The notes under the pieces are model-generated. The model searched no databases. It was not told the origin of the DNA and saw nothing but the letters and a program-made list of their open reading frames with translations. Below, one piece after another: positions 1-14,300 of a DNA stretch of 64,000 nt (position 1 is the first letter of the stretch; each line of letters begins with the position of its first letter). Made by a program: the position numbers and the translations under genes. This DNA is from Panorpa germanica (lineage: Eukaryota; Arthropoda; Insecta; Mecoptera; Panorpidae): positions 558,001-622,000 of the forward strand of contig OY783204.1 of assembly GCA_963678705.1 (NCBI GenBank), read 5' to 3'.

Positions 1-217
1 TGTAAGTATATTTCTGTAAATGGGGTAAATTAAGTAATTTGTAAATAATATTTATTATATTATCCACCAGTATACTCGTATAGCATTTTAGTTGTCCAAT
101 TATCAATAGATCTATTAGGTCCATAAAATATGATACAAGAGCTGCTGTAGTTTATCTTAATTTGCACATGCTTTCGTTTCATTTTCCGTTAATATTGTAT
201 TTAAATATTATACTAAT
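1..217. other. AT-rich flank, nothing recognised
   Basis: AT-rich sequence with no ORF or repeat boundary. It may belong to the IBTK 5' region or to a first intron. Confidence 0.4.
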
Positions 218-960
218 ACTAGAGTTTACCCCCGTCGCAAGCGACGACTCTCTTTTGTGTATGGCTTTAATTTCATATCAAATTTATATTCCATTTTAAA
301 ATTGAAATATTTAACTCGTCCTATATAAATTTTACATCTTAACAAATAATTTTTCATACAAACTGACTAAAAAAATATATTCTTTTTGCCAAAATAAAAA
401 ATATTTTCAATTTATGCATTTTTTGACCAACTTTTTTTCAAAATTTAAGATTTTTTTTTCGATTCATAAATAAGTTACCAAGGTTAGCCTATATACAAAA
501 TTTCAACTTTCTAGCACAATTTTTACTCCCGGTAAAACTTTCCCCCGTGCCCCCAAAAAATTTTTTTAATTTTGAGTTATTTTTTTCTTAATAACATATT
601 TCAATATTAAGTAATCCAAAATTTGAGTCTTATCCAAAGTTTCGTACCGGGTCCCCTAATTTTCTCACCGCCCCAATTTCTAATTTTTTAACAATATTAG
701 CATTGAACACCGTAATACACATGCCAAATTTCAACTTTCTGTCTTTTATGAATTCAAAGTTATAGAGCAAAAAGTAAAAAAAATATTTTAGTTTTTCGAA
801 AATTACGGGTTTCCAGGAAATTCAGTAGAAAATCCGAAGACGCCAAAATTCTTAGAATTTTTTTCTCTACGAAATAGACGATTTTCAAGGCGAAGACAAT
901 TTATACGAATCGCGTAAACATATAAACAAATAAATTTGCACTTGGAACATTATAATATAG
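218..960. repeat. Interspersed repeat, copy 1
   Basis: Begins near a GTCGC-AA-GCGAC hairpin (about 232-247) and ends near the first IBTK coding exon. Its segment at about 790-900 (gaaaatccgaagacgccaaa, ttctctacgaaatagacgat) recurs in diverged form at 29035-29125, so this is a dispersed repeat, not gene sequence. The class is not clear. Confidence 0.45.
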
Positions 961-999
961 GATATGACAAATACATACATTTATTTTCAGATATTTCTT

Positions 1000-3900
1000 A
1001 TGACGACTTTAAAGGTTCTGCCAGTGCTGAAAAGCCAGATGCATGATAATGATCAGGATTGTACAAGATGGTGTAAAAGCAAACACCACGGCGGTGTTAT
1101 ATCTGCAACTATAACAAAAAGAGCTGTATCCGATGTAGAAGTAGCTGCCTACGCTAATCGGCTTTGTGCAAATATTGGGGAAGTTCTTGATCAAGAGGTA
1201 TCATTTCACACATATTCATATACATATATATTCTGTTATATTCACAACTGAAAGTTAAAAATACAATTGCTGACCATTTTAACGTTGACCATTTAATTGG
1301 GATGCGAGTTATGTCTTAATTTCTATGCACCTCTACTATATTGATAAAGGTAGCTATCAGGATTTTCAATTATTTTTAAATTATTTACAATTCAATATCG
1401 TCTAATATTACTATAACTTACTTCAAATTAACAGACAGCTTATGGGCCGGTTCATGTACTCATAGTTAGTGTATTTTCATTATAACTGATTACTCATGCT
1501 TATTTGCATGTTTACTGGTTTCTTCAGCGACTACAGCTACAGATTTTGATCCAGGGTAATTTAATCACAATCAGAAATGTGATTTAAATATTATCAATTA
1601 AAATAATCATGTAATAAGTTAAGATAATAAAAAGGACTAAATTCTAATATAAAATTAAAAAATTATTTGATGTGATGATATTTGACATGTCAAGTATTAT
1701 TTTGTTATTATTTATTAAATGTTTTAGTAAATTTAATAGATAAAGGTAATATCTTCACTGCAGGACTTGAAGTCCTGCATTTTTGAAGACCCTGACTCCG
1801 CTGACTAGAAATTACTTCAAAATCCGACTCCGCATTTTGATTTAAACATAAGAGTTCAATTAATTGATGGACCGTGTATATTAAGTTATAAGTTATTAAG
1901 TAATCTATTTTAGATTTGGCTTAAGATGTTCAAATTCTTCTAGGGAAGGACTCCTCTTCATCTCGCAGCGTCTTGCGGACGCTCTGAATTGTTGCAATAC
2001 TTAATCAAAGCGCACAATGCTAACATAGACATGTGCGATCTGGAGTCCGGCTATACGGCTCTACATCGTGCTGTATTTTATGGACAACTTCATATTGCTG
2101 CTATTTTATTGAAGATGGGAGCCAATTCGTTTATTTTAGACAACATGGGACTATCTCCTGGAGATCATGCTATGAAAGATAGGTAATTAGGACATCAATT
2201 ATTATCTGAGTGATTTATTTGTTTAGCCTTTTGTTGAAAGAATGCGATCAAATTAAATACTAAGATATTTTTCTTAAATTGAGAGTAAATTAAAAAAGGA
2301 AAGCTGTATATAAAATACTTGCCAAACACAGTTATGTCTATTTAACGTTTATATAACATAAAAATGTTTATCTGTTTACATAACATTTTTTAATCTTAAT
2401 GTCACATTACATAATAAGAAATATCCTTTGACGTTATTTATAATATGCAAGATTATATAATATTTCTTATTAAACTAACATACGAGTATTAGTGAAGATT
2501 TGAATTATATTTTGTATATTTTTAATGACAATCTAACGTTAGGTAAAAAATGATTTTAAATGTTACACGAAACATTAGTAAGTCACACTTATATATAACT
2601 TTACACGTATTTAAGGTAATATCCATGTTTTACCGTTTAGCGGAAAAAAATATCTAATTTTGAGTTAAATACAAAATGAAATGCATGTATTCATTCTATT
2701 AAAAACTAGTATAAATTTGTCACTGAGTTGTTTGACGTCCACCTGTTGCAGGATCAGTTTGAGTTGTAAATAATATCTTAAATTCTAGAAATGTATATTA
2801 TGCCCGCTGAACACAAATCTGGATATTGTCTTAAACCCATGTAATATTTTAGTCTAGTAATTTTTAATCTAAAATGGTCTAAATTTAGCCTAAATTTGAT
2901 TTTTATAAAGATAACTTATATATTTTAGTTATTAAAATAGAACTTCTTGAGATTTTAAAACTTCAAAAAGGTTTTCTGATTAAGTTTAATGATTAAAATA
3001 ATGCATAAAATAGTACATTTATTTTTCAAAAAACAACAAAATATGTCACAAAACGTTGTATATTGTTTACGTAACAGCTACCATTGGTTATGTTAGATAC
3101 ACCTTACATACAATTAATTGGGTGTACTGTTATAATTATTAATAGTTCAAATTACGAGAGTTTGGCGGTGGTTATGAGACATGTATAAATCAAGTGCTAT
3201 TCGTTCCTATATTATATTTAAAAGTTAGTGAAACAATGATTTTTCATTACATCATAGATTTATACTGCACAACTTGTTTTAAGTATTAGTAGTCACCGCC
3301 GAACTCTCGTAATTTGAACTAATCAAGTTGATTTTTTTTAAAATACTCACAATATTATTGATGGTATAAGCAATTTCTTTAAGTCATTTAAAGAACCACG
3401 ACAATTAAAGCGACAAAACACCAAGAAATTAAAACATTAATGTGTCATGTTCGTCCTTGTACTCTACACCTTCAGATGTTTTTATTTAAATACTTAAGTA
3501 AAGTTAATAGAAATTTAATTTTTCCACTGTACGAAGTCGAAGTCGGTACATTTTTCACAGCTTCGCATATAAACTGTTATAGTCGCTACCATTTGATTGT
3601 ATTCTCAATAAAGTGATTGTTTCTTCCACAGTCTGGCACGTAATCTCATCTTGTTGGAACCACATATCCTAAATTTTCTTCAAGATATAATTTGTTATCA
3701 GGGTTCTATAGCAATCTCCGTTGGCAGTTATGAACTGATCGTTATTTATTCTAGTCTAAATATTTATATTTCAGATTATCAGTTTTAAAATATACTTTTG
3801 AGAAACCTGGAGATGTATATGTGTGGGGTTCAAATGACAACTACACGCTGGGGACAGGGGGTCAACACAGTCGAACAGTACCGGATGTTCTAGAGACATT

Positions 3901-6900
3901 TAGGAAGCAGTCTATTTATATAAAGCAGGTATATCTTTTATTAATTTATAAATAAGGCTTTGGCCTCGGAAAAAATACTAGCAAGCTAAATATTGTTTTT
4001 TGTTGTTCCAAATAAGATGTCGTTGTACGCATAACTTTTATGGCAGTAAAAAGAAACATTTCGCGTTATTTTTTTATGAACATTTATTGTTCGTGTTTTT
4101 CCGAGATCACAATCTATTTTTTAAAAATGCTTTATATTATATATATTTTTTTTATTTTCTAGGTCTCACTAGATAAATTCCACACTCTCTTTCTCTCGCA
4201 GACTGGTTCTGTATATTCTTGTGGACATGGTCGTGGAGGCCGTCTTGGACTTGGCTCTGAGAGCACGGTGCTCGTCCCCCAGCTAATTAAACTATCTGGA
4301 CATGGACACTCGCAGGAACTTTGTGTGGGAATCAGCGCTGGTCGTGATCACTCTCTGTTTGTTATGGAATCTGGAGTTGTAAGTTTATTTTAAGCAAAAC
4401 TGAATTAAAACAGGCGTAGCTGGTTTCATTTGGGCAGTCGCATGTGGTTCATTATTGTAAATTTTGCATAATATTTTAATATCTATAAATTACGTCACAG
4501 AAACTTTATAGTTTTTCACTAAACATTTATAGTTGTTTGAGTAAGTATTTGATATTTTTCGTTGTCATGTTTGTAAACAAAATTAATAAAAATAAAATAT
4601 TATTAATACTTCACTGTATTAAATAGAATTCAAAAGTTTGGAGACCCCTGAACTAGACTATAAGCAATCGTCTATATTCGTTTAGTCATATCAACTAAAA
4701 ATATCAAATAATATTTAATTTATTTTCACTTCTAATATCAATTTCTTTAAATATTATTTTTCTTGTGATATTCGTTTCTTGAAGTACTGTCAATTTAATG
4801 TTACTTTTGGAACATCATCTTCGTCATCGTTGATTTTAAAATTGAATAAACAGGTATGGTCATGTGGTCTTAATCCTTATCACCAACTTGGTCATGAAGT
4901 AACTTTGGATGTTCTGTTATCGCCAAGGCCACTACGAACAAAAATGTCTTCCGTAAGAAACGTATGTGCCACTAAATTTCACTCGGTTGCTTGGGGTCCC
5001 AAGGCGGTCTTCACTTGGGGACTACATGGAGGACAACTGGGGCATGATAGAAACTGTGGCAAAACTATTGCTCATCCGAGGAAGGTAATATTATAATCTA
5101 TTTAATTTATACATTTTTACAACGTGTTCACACTACAGTGATTTGAATTTTATTCAATTTTTTTAAATTAAGGAGGTACAGGACGTACCGTCAATGCAAA
5201 AAGTTTATCTCTCGGTAATACGAAATGCAAAATACGAAGGGACGACATGAGGGACGAGCAAATATTAGGTCTGTACCTTTGAAACGAATTTTCCAATTCC
5301 CTATTAAACTGCTTTTTGCTTGTTAAAATGATTTTTTATGCATATAATAGTTTAATAAATTAAAAATTACCTATAATTAATATCAAATTTTTATTAATTC
5401 AATTTAAATTCAAATTAAATATTTTGAAAAGGGAATAATAAATTTGGCAACGCTGTAAATTTACGTGTGTTAACGCATGCGTGATTTGGTTCTTTGGCCA
5501 ATAAATTGTTATATTTTATATAATATTTATTCCGATTTTGAATTTCCCGCTCAAATTGGCATTTGCAACGTTGCCGGCTCATAACCTACATTTACTGTTT
5601 CTTACTGGTTTTATTTAAATATTTTCGTAAATAGATATCCTTTTAATAATTTTCTTTTTGCAATAGTTACAGAAAAGATTATTTTATATACACCTAGTTT
5701 TTGAAAGCCGTGTCACAATTTTTTTATAGTTAAAAGTTATATTATGTGGTGAAATTGAGCTAAAAATTATGATTTGTATGGAAAATGACTATTTTTAATC
5801 ATATATAAAAAGAAAACTATGAACCCTGGGTCTCTAAAATTTTGAGACAGCATGTATTTTAACTATTTGTATCGACCCTCCAAATTTCACAACGTTTTCA
5901 TCATTTACGTTAACGTCCTGTACCTCCTTAATCTAAAAACGTACAGATTGCGGGGCGGCAACTTCGTTATTTTAAAAAATCATAAAACAAAAAATATTGT
6001 AGATGTCATTTTTATTCTTTTGCCTTTACATAGAGGTACATTTAAAGTTTACTAAATTACTTATTGAAAATGATATCTTGAATTGGAAAGTCGAAATAAG
6101 AAGTTTTGGTCCATTTTGTCCAGCATGTCTGGGTGTATGTTGGTCTTTGAACCAACCATTGGTGTATTGGCATACACCATTTTAAGATATCCTCATAAAA
6201 ATAATCGCAGGGTGCTAAATCAGGCGAGCGTGCTGGCACTGAAGATCGCCCCTCAACAACATCAGACGTTCCGAGAAGTGTTTGCGCAAGAGAGTCTTTG
6301 ACTTTCGTGTCGTAGCGCCTTCATGTTGGAATTACACGTCTCAATCTTATGAGCATAACGCTCAAAACTGACCCTATAAGAATTGCCCTATCGTTTTTAT
6401 GATGTCCTGGTGATTCTTACACAGTACCAGTATCCATTAACGTGTCCATCGACTGAACAATGGATTTTCAATAAGGAAAACGACCTGCAGACGCGGTAGT
6501 TTCGAACGCGCCATCTTCTCTCGTCCATCGCACGGTCGTTACTAAACTAACTGTACAAAAGAGGCCTTTTCGAATGCGCACAATCCCACTCTCTAAGGAT
6601 TAATGGTCGATGTGTGACACGCGTTTCAAATATGGAAGCTCCCGCGCCGCACCCTTTGTACATTTTGTTTAAAATCAAATGACCCTAATATCCTGGGAAA
6701 GGACTACTTATGATATTGTATTACTTAAGGTCTGTTAAGAAGTTTTGTAATTATGTTAAGGCAGAAGAAGGTTAACTTTTTTAAAAGCAGTAAACTAGGT
6801 CAAAAAACGTTGTATATTTGTTAATATTGTTTACGTAACAAATAACTTTTGTTATATTAGATAAATACACGTAACTGTGTTTAATTGGAATAAATAAAAA

Positions 6901-9900
6901 ACTGTTGTTTCATTATTTTTTTTTTGTACATATTTGAATAATTTTTTTTTGATTATTTTAATGTTTGAATATAATTTCATTTATAAATCCGCCGCGGCTA
7001 CGTTGTAAGAAGTGCATTTTGTCAATGTAATTTCTTGCCACTCTTTAACATAATTGAAGTGATAATTCGCCAATGACGTGTATAATGTTGATCTTCAATG
7101 CTTCAGTGTATTCTGGCTTGTTCGCAAAGGCTAATGATTTGATCACACAAACAAATACAATGGCGTTACATGTCACATGATCTTCTTCTGCAGTGTGGCA
7201 CGCATTTTGTTGGAACCACATTCGTGATACATTTTCTCGAAGAAATAATTGATCGCCTTTGACAGTTACACGTTTGACATTTTCGATTTCGAAGATGTCA
7301 ACGTAAATCTAAAATAATAAAAAAATAAAAAAAATTGTTTTTCATAATATTTTAACATGAATGAGTAAGGGAGCATATACATTTTTTTGGCTTAAAGTAG
7401 ACTCACCGTATGCCACTTTTAACATTTCAAGTGTTTTGGAGCACTTGATTCCATTTTTCACACAAAATTTAATGCAAACTCTTTGATCCATGTTTTTCGA
7501 CAGCAGAAAATCGCCGAACACGCAAAACACTTCTAACTTTTATGCCTCTCACCACCTCTCACAAACAAACTAAATGTGCTATATAGCTAAAACTGTGAAC
7601 ATATGTTCGAGACGAGTGTACCAACATAACAAAATGTACGTAGCTACGAATGTACGTAGCCCGCGAAATTTAAAAATTCACCTTATTTTTTGAACAGACC
7701 TCGTATATTTACGTAATATGAGAACAAATTGGGTTAAAGTAATTAGGGTAATTTAGGTTACAAATGGTTTAACATTTCAAATTATCAGCATGTATATAAA
7801 GAAATCATCGAGATCGAAGTAGGATTAAGTATTTCTCAAATAGCGCAGTTTTACGTTCTGTTTCACTCCTTTAATGGTTTAATGGCATTCGTGTGTAGGA
7901 GATTGCCTTAAGCAGTTTCTCCGTAAGAACGAGACTAAATATACATATATTTGTCATAGTAAAATAGTATAATTGAGATAATTGCGGTAACGTGTGAAAC
8001 TTTACACACACATTTCAAATTTTATGCCTATCCCTTCCTAACAAATGTATAGATATGAAATAAATTACATAGAAGCACGACATCACATAAAAGTGTTGTG
8101 CGGCACTCGGTTTTTGAACCACTTCGGCATTCTTAGCATTATTTACATAACAAATTGTTTTTTAAATCCTAGGTCCCCGGGCTTAATACTGGAGAAGATA
8201 GTACTATAATTGCCGTGGCTGCCAGTGATGGTGCAACTGTAATAGCCACCAGCAAGGGGCACATTTACGTCTTACATGAATTCCAGTGTCGGAAAATCGC
8301 TTCTAAGTAACTATACCAACTAAGACAAGACTGAAATATGATGCTTTATTCAAATATTCATTCCAATTACAATAAATCGAATTTCAGACAACTAAATACG
8401 GTCAGTGTTGCGGTGGTAGGCGGACATCTGAGCAGTTGCCTAAACGTTAACATTCTGAAGGATCGAGGTGGTGAGCAGCTGAAAGTTTTAGTTTTAACGA
8501 ATAATGGAAATGTCCTGTTGTGGCAGGAATCTTCTCTCCAATTAACCAGGTACAAATAGTGCAAACATGTGATTGAGCTTTACTTGTACGAGTAAGTAAG
8601 CGACTGAGAGCAGTCAGATTGCTGTGTCTTGCGGTTCGATTTCTAGACCAGCGCTTTTCTCGGTTTGGTACAAAGCCATATATATATACGGATACAAAAA
8701 TACCATGAATGTTCAAAAAGCCAAACCACGTCCCGTCAATGAAAGAGCTATTACGTTCAATGCGTGGTCTTGCTTTTTCTTTTGCTTCGAAGTCGAATTT
8801 TAGATTAGATGTGACGTCACGAAACTTATGAATTGCCCATTGTCACGTCTTGTTACACTTTGTAGATCCTCTCTCACTTTGTGACGTAATTAATAGATGG
8901 CTCCTAACAAAAAAAAAATACGTGAAGTGAAGTTAAATATTTGGTAGATAAATGAACATGTACAGGGGCGACGGGAGTTATAATAATACGACATATTCAT
9001 TTCCAGGAAGTCGTGACCTTCGTGACGTGGTCTTTGTAGTTCGCAGTATAATTATTTCTTTGAAATCTCTGTGTAATAAATTATACAGAAGTGTATTGTG
9101 TGTTAACATGTTTATATCTATTTATCTTTATCGCCAAACAATCGAAGTAACCAGTCTGTTCATTACGGATATAAAATTCACAAGTGTAATTTACCTATTA
9201 GTTAAGACGACCACAATCAAGTTTCCATGCTACATAGACATTACACAGCTTTTCACTCGTATTGTACTCGTAGTACCAAAACGTTCTTAATGTAGTTTTA
9301 TGTTTTAGATGTATCTTCTCGTTGAATCGACCTCTTACAATATCATCCGCATTTTTAAATCAAAATCAAGTTTTGCTGACAACATTCGATGGTGAGGCTT
9401 TTCGTGGAGAAATAAAAATTCGAAAAAATAAAAAAAATTCTTTATCCAATGATACCCCCACCTCAAACCAGATACCAAAGAGCGCCTTTCATGAATTTGT
9501 TGATAGAGACGAGTCTGAAATGATTAAAGTAAAACGAATTCCCAACGTGCATAGAGCCATCTGCATTACAAGTGATTCCAAGGGCATAAATGCTGCTGTT
9601 ATACAGGTAAGACCTGCGATTGTTGTTATTTCTTTTATTACAATATCTACGAGTATTATAATTTAACAATTAACACCTAGTTCATTACTTACGTTACACA
9701 CAATGGGGGAGAGTAAATAGACCACTTGCTATGTGACATCACACAGCTTTTGTTTCGATAAGCATACAGGTTTCGATAAGCCCTATTCCTGAATTTTGCG
9801 AGCAATGTTCGCAATCGAACAGATTCGAGCAAAACGAGTGAAGTAAGATTCGATCACAATTGTAAACACTATTCCTGAATACAATCGAAACTAACATTTT

Positions 9901-11284
9901 CTATTCGATTGAATATAATGTGTAGAACGTTTTGTAGACCAGCAAAATGTGGGAAATTTAAATTAATTTAAATATTTTTTGCAAGTTGGATATCATTATC
10001 TGATTAAACTATTATTTCTATTGGTTTTCTGGATTTTAAAAGAAGCATTTATCTTAGTGTAGTACAAATTTAATATTGAATACAGAGTTTGCATAATAAT
10101 TTATATATTCTCCTATTTAATAATTTTATAGAACTATTAATTATTTCACAATTGAATTTTAAAAATATGCATTAATAGAATATTAGAATACATTATATTT
10201 ATTAAATTACGATAGATTAAAAAAGAGCAGTTATTTTAATAAGAATATTTAAGAATAAACACAATATACTGTTTCTAATTTTATTAATAAATAAACAGTA
10301 TATTCTATTATAAATAAGATATATTAATTAAGTGTTTTGGCTACGTCTAGTTTCTGATTCTAATGGTTGTATTTTCTTAACTGTATTTCATTTTTCATAT
10401 AATTTAACTCCGTTTCTTCAAGCATAGGTAAATTATTTAAAGCCATACTTCTTAGAGATGTCATTTTTATTAAATTAATATAAAGCGCAATAAGAAGTAA
10501 TAGAAAAATTTTAGGTTAACTTCAACAAATGTTTATTTTTTTGACATTTCTAGAAAAATAAAACAAACACAAATTTTACTAAATACTCTTGCCTGAAACA
10601 GTGATAACTAATAAAAATCACTAAAATTAACTGTTCGATCGTACATTCGCAAGTTAAATAGTCGACGTGCAAATTGGTGCAAATGTTCACTTTTTTGCTC
10701 GATTTCTCTGCTCGTAAATTTTCGTAAAATTTTCAGGAATAGCACTTTTGAGTAAATCGAATGATTTTTACGGAAAGAAGAAGAGTTTACGATTCGATTG
10801 AACTCAGGAATAGCGCCCCAGGAGTATGCATTTGAGCGATGCCGTGTGTAGGGGCCACTAGGGGTATTTAGTAAGCCACGTCCTATGCAAACCTATGCAT
10901 GTATCAGCGGCTGTGATGTCGTATGAGAAAGATATAATTATATGATTTTATTTTGGTAATTATTTGATGTATTTATTGCACGTCTATACAACGAGAGTAA
11001 CGGTTTGACTAGATACAATTGATTCGGGCGAGGCGGCAACTTTGTGTGTGCCAAGGCAGGCGGGGAGACGTCAGAAAATCATGAAATTTGTGCCACGTAA
11101 TTTATAGATTATAGATCCTTATACATAAAATCAATTATTTTTTTAGGCTGATCCTTGCTGTGCTTTAACTGCCATTCCAGAAGTAGAAGAAACACAAATG
11201 GCGAATCAAATGTTGGAATTTTTTGAAAGTGCTTCTGAAAACGATCCTTTACACGATGTTATATTGAAGGTAATATATACCATC

Positions 11285-11332
<48 letters not shown>

Positions 11333-14300
11333 AATGCTCGTAGTTGTCAAAATGTTCCACTGTTATACAAGGTGTCCCAAAATTGACTACACTAGAAAAA
11401 AAGAAGAAAAAAAATTTATCTCATTTTATTTAGAAATTACAAAAAATAATAAAAATCTTTCGAAAATTGGTAATTATTCTTATAACAACAAAGTAAAAAG
11501 AATATTAATTCCTTAATATTTATAAGTATTTTATTGGCTTCTAATTTCAGCACTAGATATGCGCTATACTATATAATAGTCTATTAGTGCCGGCTAAGAG
11601 TAATCAGTAAGGAAGAGAATTCAATATAACACATATATATATCTCACTCACGCTCATGTGCACGGATAATGCCCTCTAGCTCATACTCATAGCGGAATTA
11701 AAATTGGGTCTAGGGGATTTTTAACCCCATGGATCGGTCTGTCCTCTTGTAAAACGTTTTAAAATAGTTATCTCGCTAACATATATAAAAATGGACCTTC
11801 AGACTATAATTGACTTTAAGATTTTGTTAATTTTAAAGCGTCTGCAAGGTAATCTGTTGACGGGGATATTGTCTTACACATACGTAAAAATTATCCATCA
11901 GAAAATAAGTTATGTCTGGTGGCTCTGGGATTTCGCTCTACTATATCCGATACTGAGCTCTATCACCGAATTTATAGAAAGTGAATTCCTTATTGCATGC
12001 AGTCCAACCGGAATCTGGAGTCTGTGAAATTCATCTGACCCGTCTCCGTAGTCTTCGTTTATATTTATAAGGATAAAATTAAGTGTTAAGGAGGCCAATG
12101 CAAAAAGTTTATCTCTCGGTAATACGAAATATAAAAGGGATGAACATTTATCACTTTTAGACACTGTACGTTGAAAATAAATTTTTCAATTTCCTATTAA
12201 ATGAAAAGTTGCATGTTAAAATTATTAATTTAATAATTAAAGAATTACCTACTCATAATTAATGCCAAGTTCATATTAATTCAATTCAAATTGAAGTAAA
12301 ATATTTGTCAAAAGTAATTAGACCGGGCGCTAGAGGTAAGTGAGTATGCAAAATGTGAGGACGGAATTCCACCAATGGATTTAAGTTAAGAAAAGGTCAA
12401 AAATTAATAATGCGGATCTTGCCCGGTCAAATATTTGGTCCATTTTTTTTTTTTACCCCTCTACTCTTATTTGTAAAGGAAATGTATTGAGTACAATCTA
12501 TAAAATCATTTTAATGATTATTTCAGTAATAATTTATACTTTTTTCTAATGGTGAAAGTGAGGATGGATTGTTAAATGAAAAAAATAAAATTAAAATAAA
12601 AGTAATAAATTCTTCGCAAAATATCGCATATCCTTTCACCCAGTGATTCAGCAGCTAAATGGCCTCCTAGAAAATGTTTCTTTGTATGAGAACCATTGAA
12701 CCATAGACCAAGACATCCGATATTTGCTAAGTATAGAAGAGGGGATGTGAAGGGAGCGAGAAGGGACCATCACAGCTGGTGGCAAGATGTGTTTTGTTAT
12801 TATTTGGGGTCTCAGGTATAAGAATCCGACCATAGTTGCCGGTCCTCACATTTTCCATACTCAACTACCTATAGCGCCTGCACTATATAATAAATTGCAC
12901 AACGCTGGTGTAAGAAACGTATGATGATATAAAACTTAGCTTCTCTTTATTATTTTCTTGAAGTTTCTTGTTTTGTCCTCCTCTCTTCTTTTATTTTGAA
13001 TTTCCTTCTCGATCTGCCATTTGTCATTTGCAACTTTGCCGTCACGTAACCCACATTTACTATAGCTGACTGCGTTTATTTAATTATTTTCGCAAATAGA
13101 TACCCTTGTGATAATTTTCGTTTTTAATAGTCTCAAAGCATACATTTTGTAAACACATGGTTTTTGAAAATCGTGCTGTCATTTTTTCATAGTAAAAAGT
13201 TAATTTGAACAATTTTTATTGATCTTATAAATTATTAAATTGTATTTAATTTTTTTTTTTTTATTCATAATTTACCGGGCTTCTTAGAACCACGGTCCTT
13301 TTTTCGCCCTTAATATTACATTTCATAATCTTTCAGTCCCGTCATAGTTCACATCTTGTCTATCACCAAACACGCCGGCTACATTGTATTTTCAATTTGT
13401 TCATTTTTCCGTTTTTGTTCCGTTTAGGTTGGCTTTCATAGAGTTCCTTGCCACAAGTTTATAATTTTTAACAGTGAAGTATTCAAGAGTCTGTACAACG
13501 AATGCAACAATGTCATAGAAATTGAAAATGTAGTCTATGATATTTTTAAGTATTTATTAATATTCATGTACACCGGAACGTGCGACATGCTAACTCCTGG
13601 TCAGTGTCCAGTCTCGAACCCAATTGGAAGCCCACAAGACAATCAGACAATCAATTATCAGACTGAAGGTAATGAACCCTGCATTTCTTTAAATTAGATT
13701 CTTTAAAATAACCCAAACATTTAAGGTGAAGTAACGGCTAAATCTTGGAATGAAATATAATAAATCAAATCTTTTTTTTGATATTTTATAAGTTAGCTCA
13801 AAACATCATAGGATTTCGTGTATGCAAGTCTTGATTTTCAAAGGTCAAATATTTCATTAAAAATTAATAACCAATTAAATATTCATTATAACTTAACAGA
13901 TTAACAATACTACTTGTTGTATAGTACAACTGTCATGCATTGTCATTATGTGCTCATAAAATCTTGTTTCTATGCTCTAAATAACATTTCTAGTTATTAG
14001 CAAAGTTGTAGATCATAAAATTCTCTACCGGTAACCGCTCCTGAGATATACTTGTAGTGTCAAAACAAAGATTTATACTAGTTTTTAGGTTTTTAGGTTA
14101 TATTTAATTCCGAGGTTGAAACCTTAAATAACTGGTTTATAGTTATGTAACATACTGTAACAAATTTAGATTATATTTAAAACTACTTTTTAAATTTTAT
14201 CTAGTGACTGTAAAGCAATTACAAGATTTATACGGTGTAACCTTATTACAACGTATCCAAGCCACTGGACTGTATTTTAAAACATATTTTAATATTTTTA

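Noticed and set aside
232-247. GTCGC/GCGAC hairpin as a terminator
   Set aside because: Part of a dispersed repeat in a eukaryotic genome; no gene ends here.
5852-6055. 67-codon ORF at the MITE right end
   Set aside because: Starts inside the MITE and crosses its terminus; no domain.
8952-9290. 112-codon ORF in IBTK intron 7
   Set aside because: No recognisable domain, intronic, and composition like translated AT-rich DNA.
11198-11386. ORF running from IBTK exon 9 through the TC repeat
   Set aside because: It is exon 9 read past its donor at 11,269; the tail is microsatellite translation.
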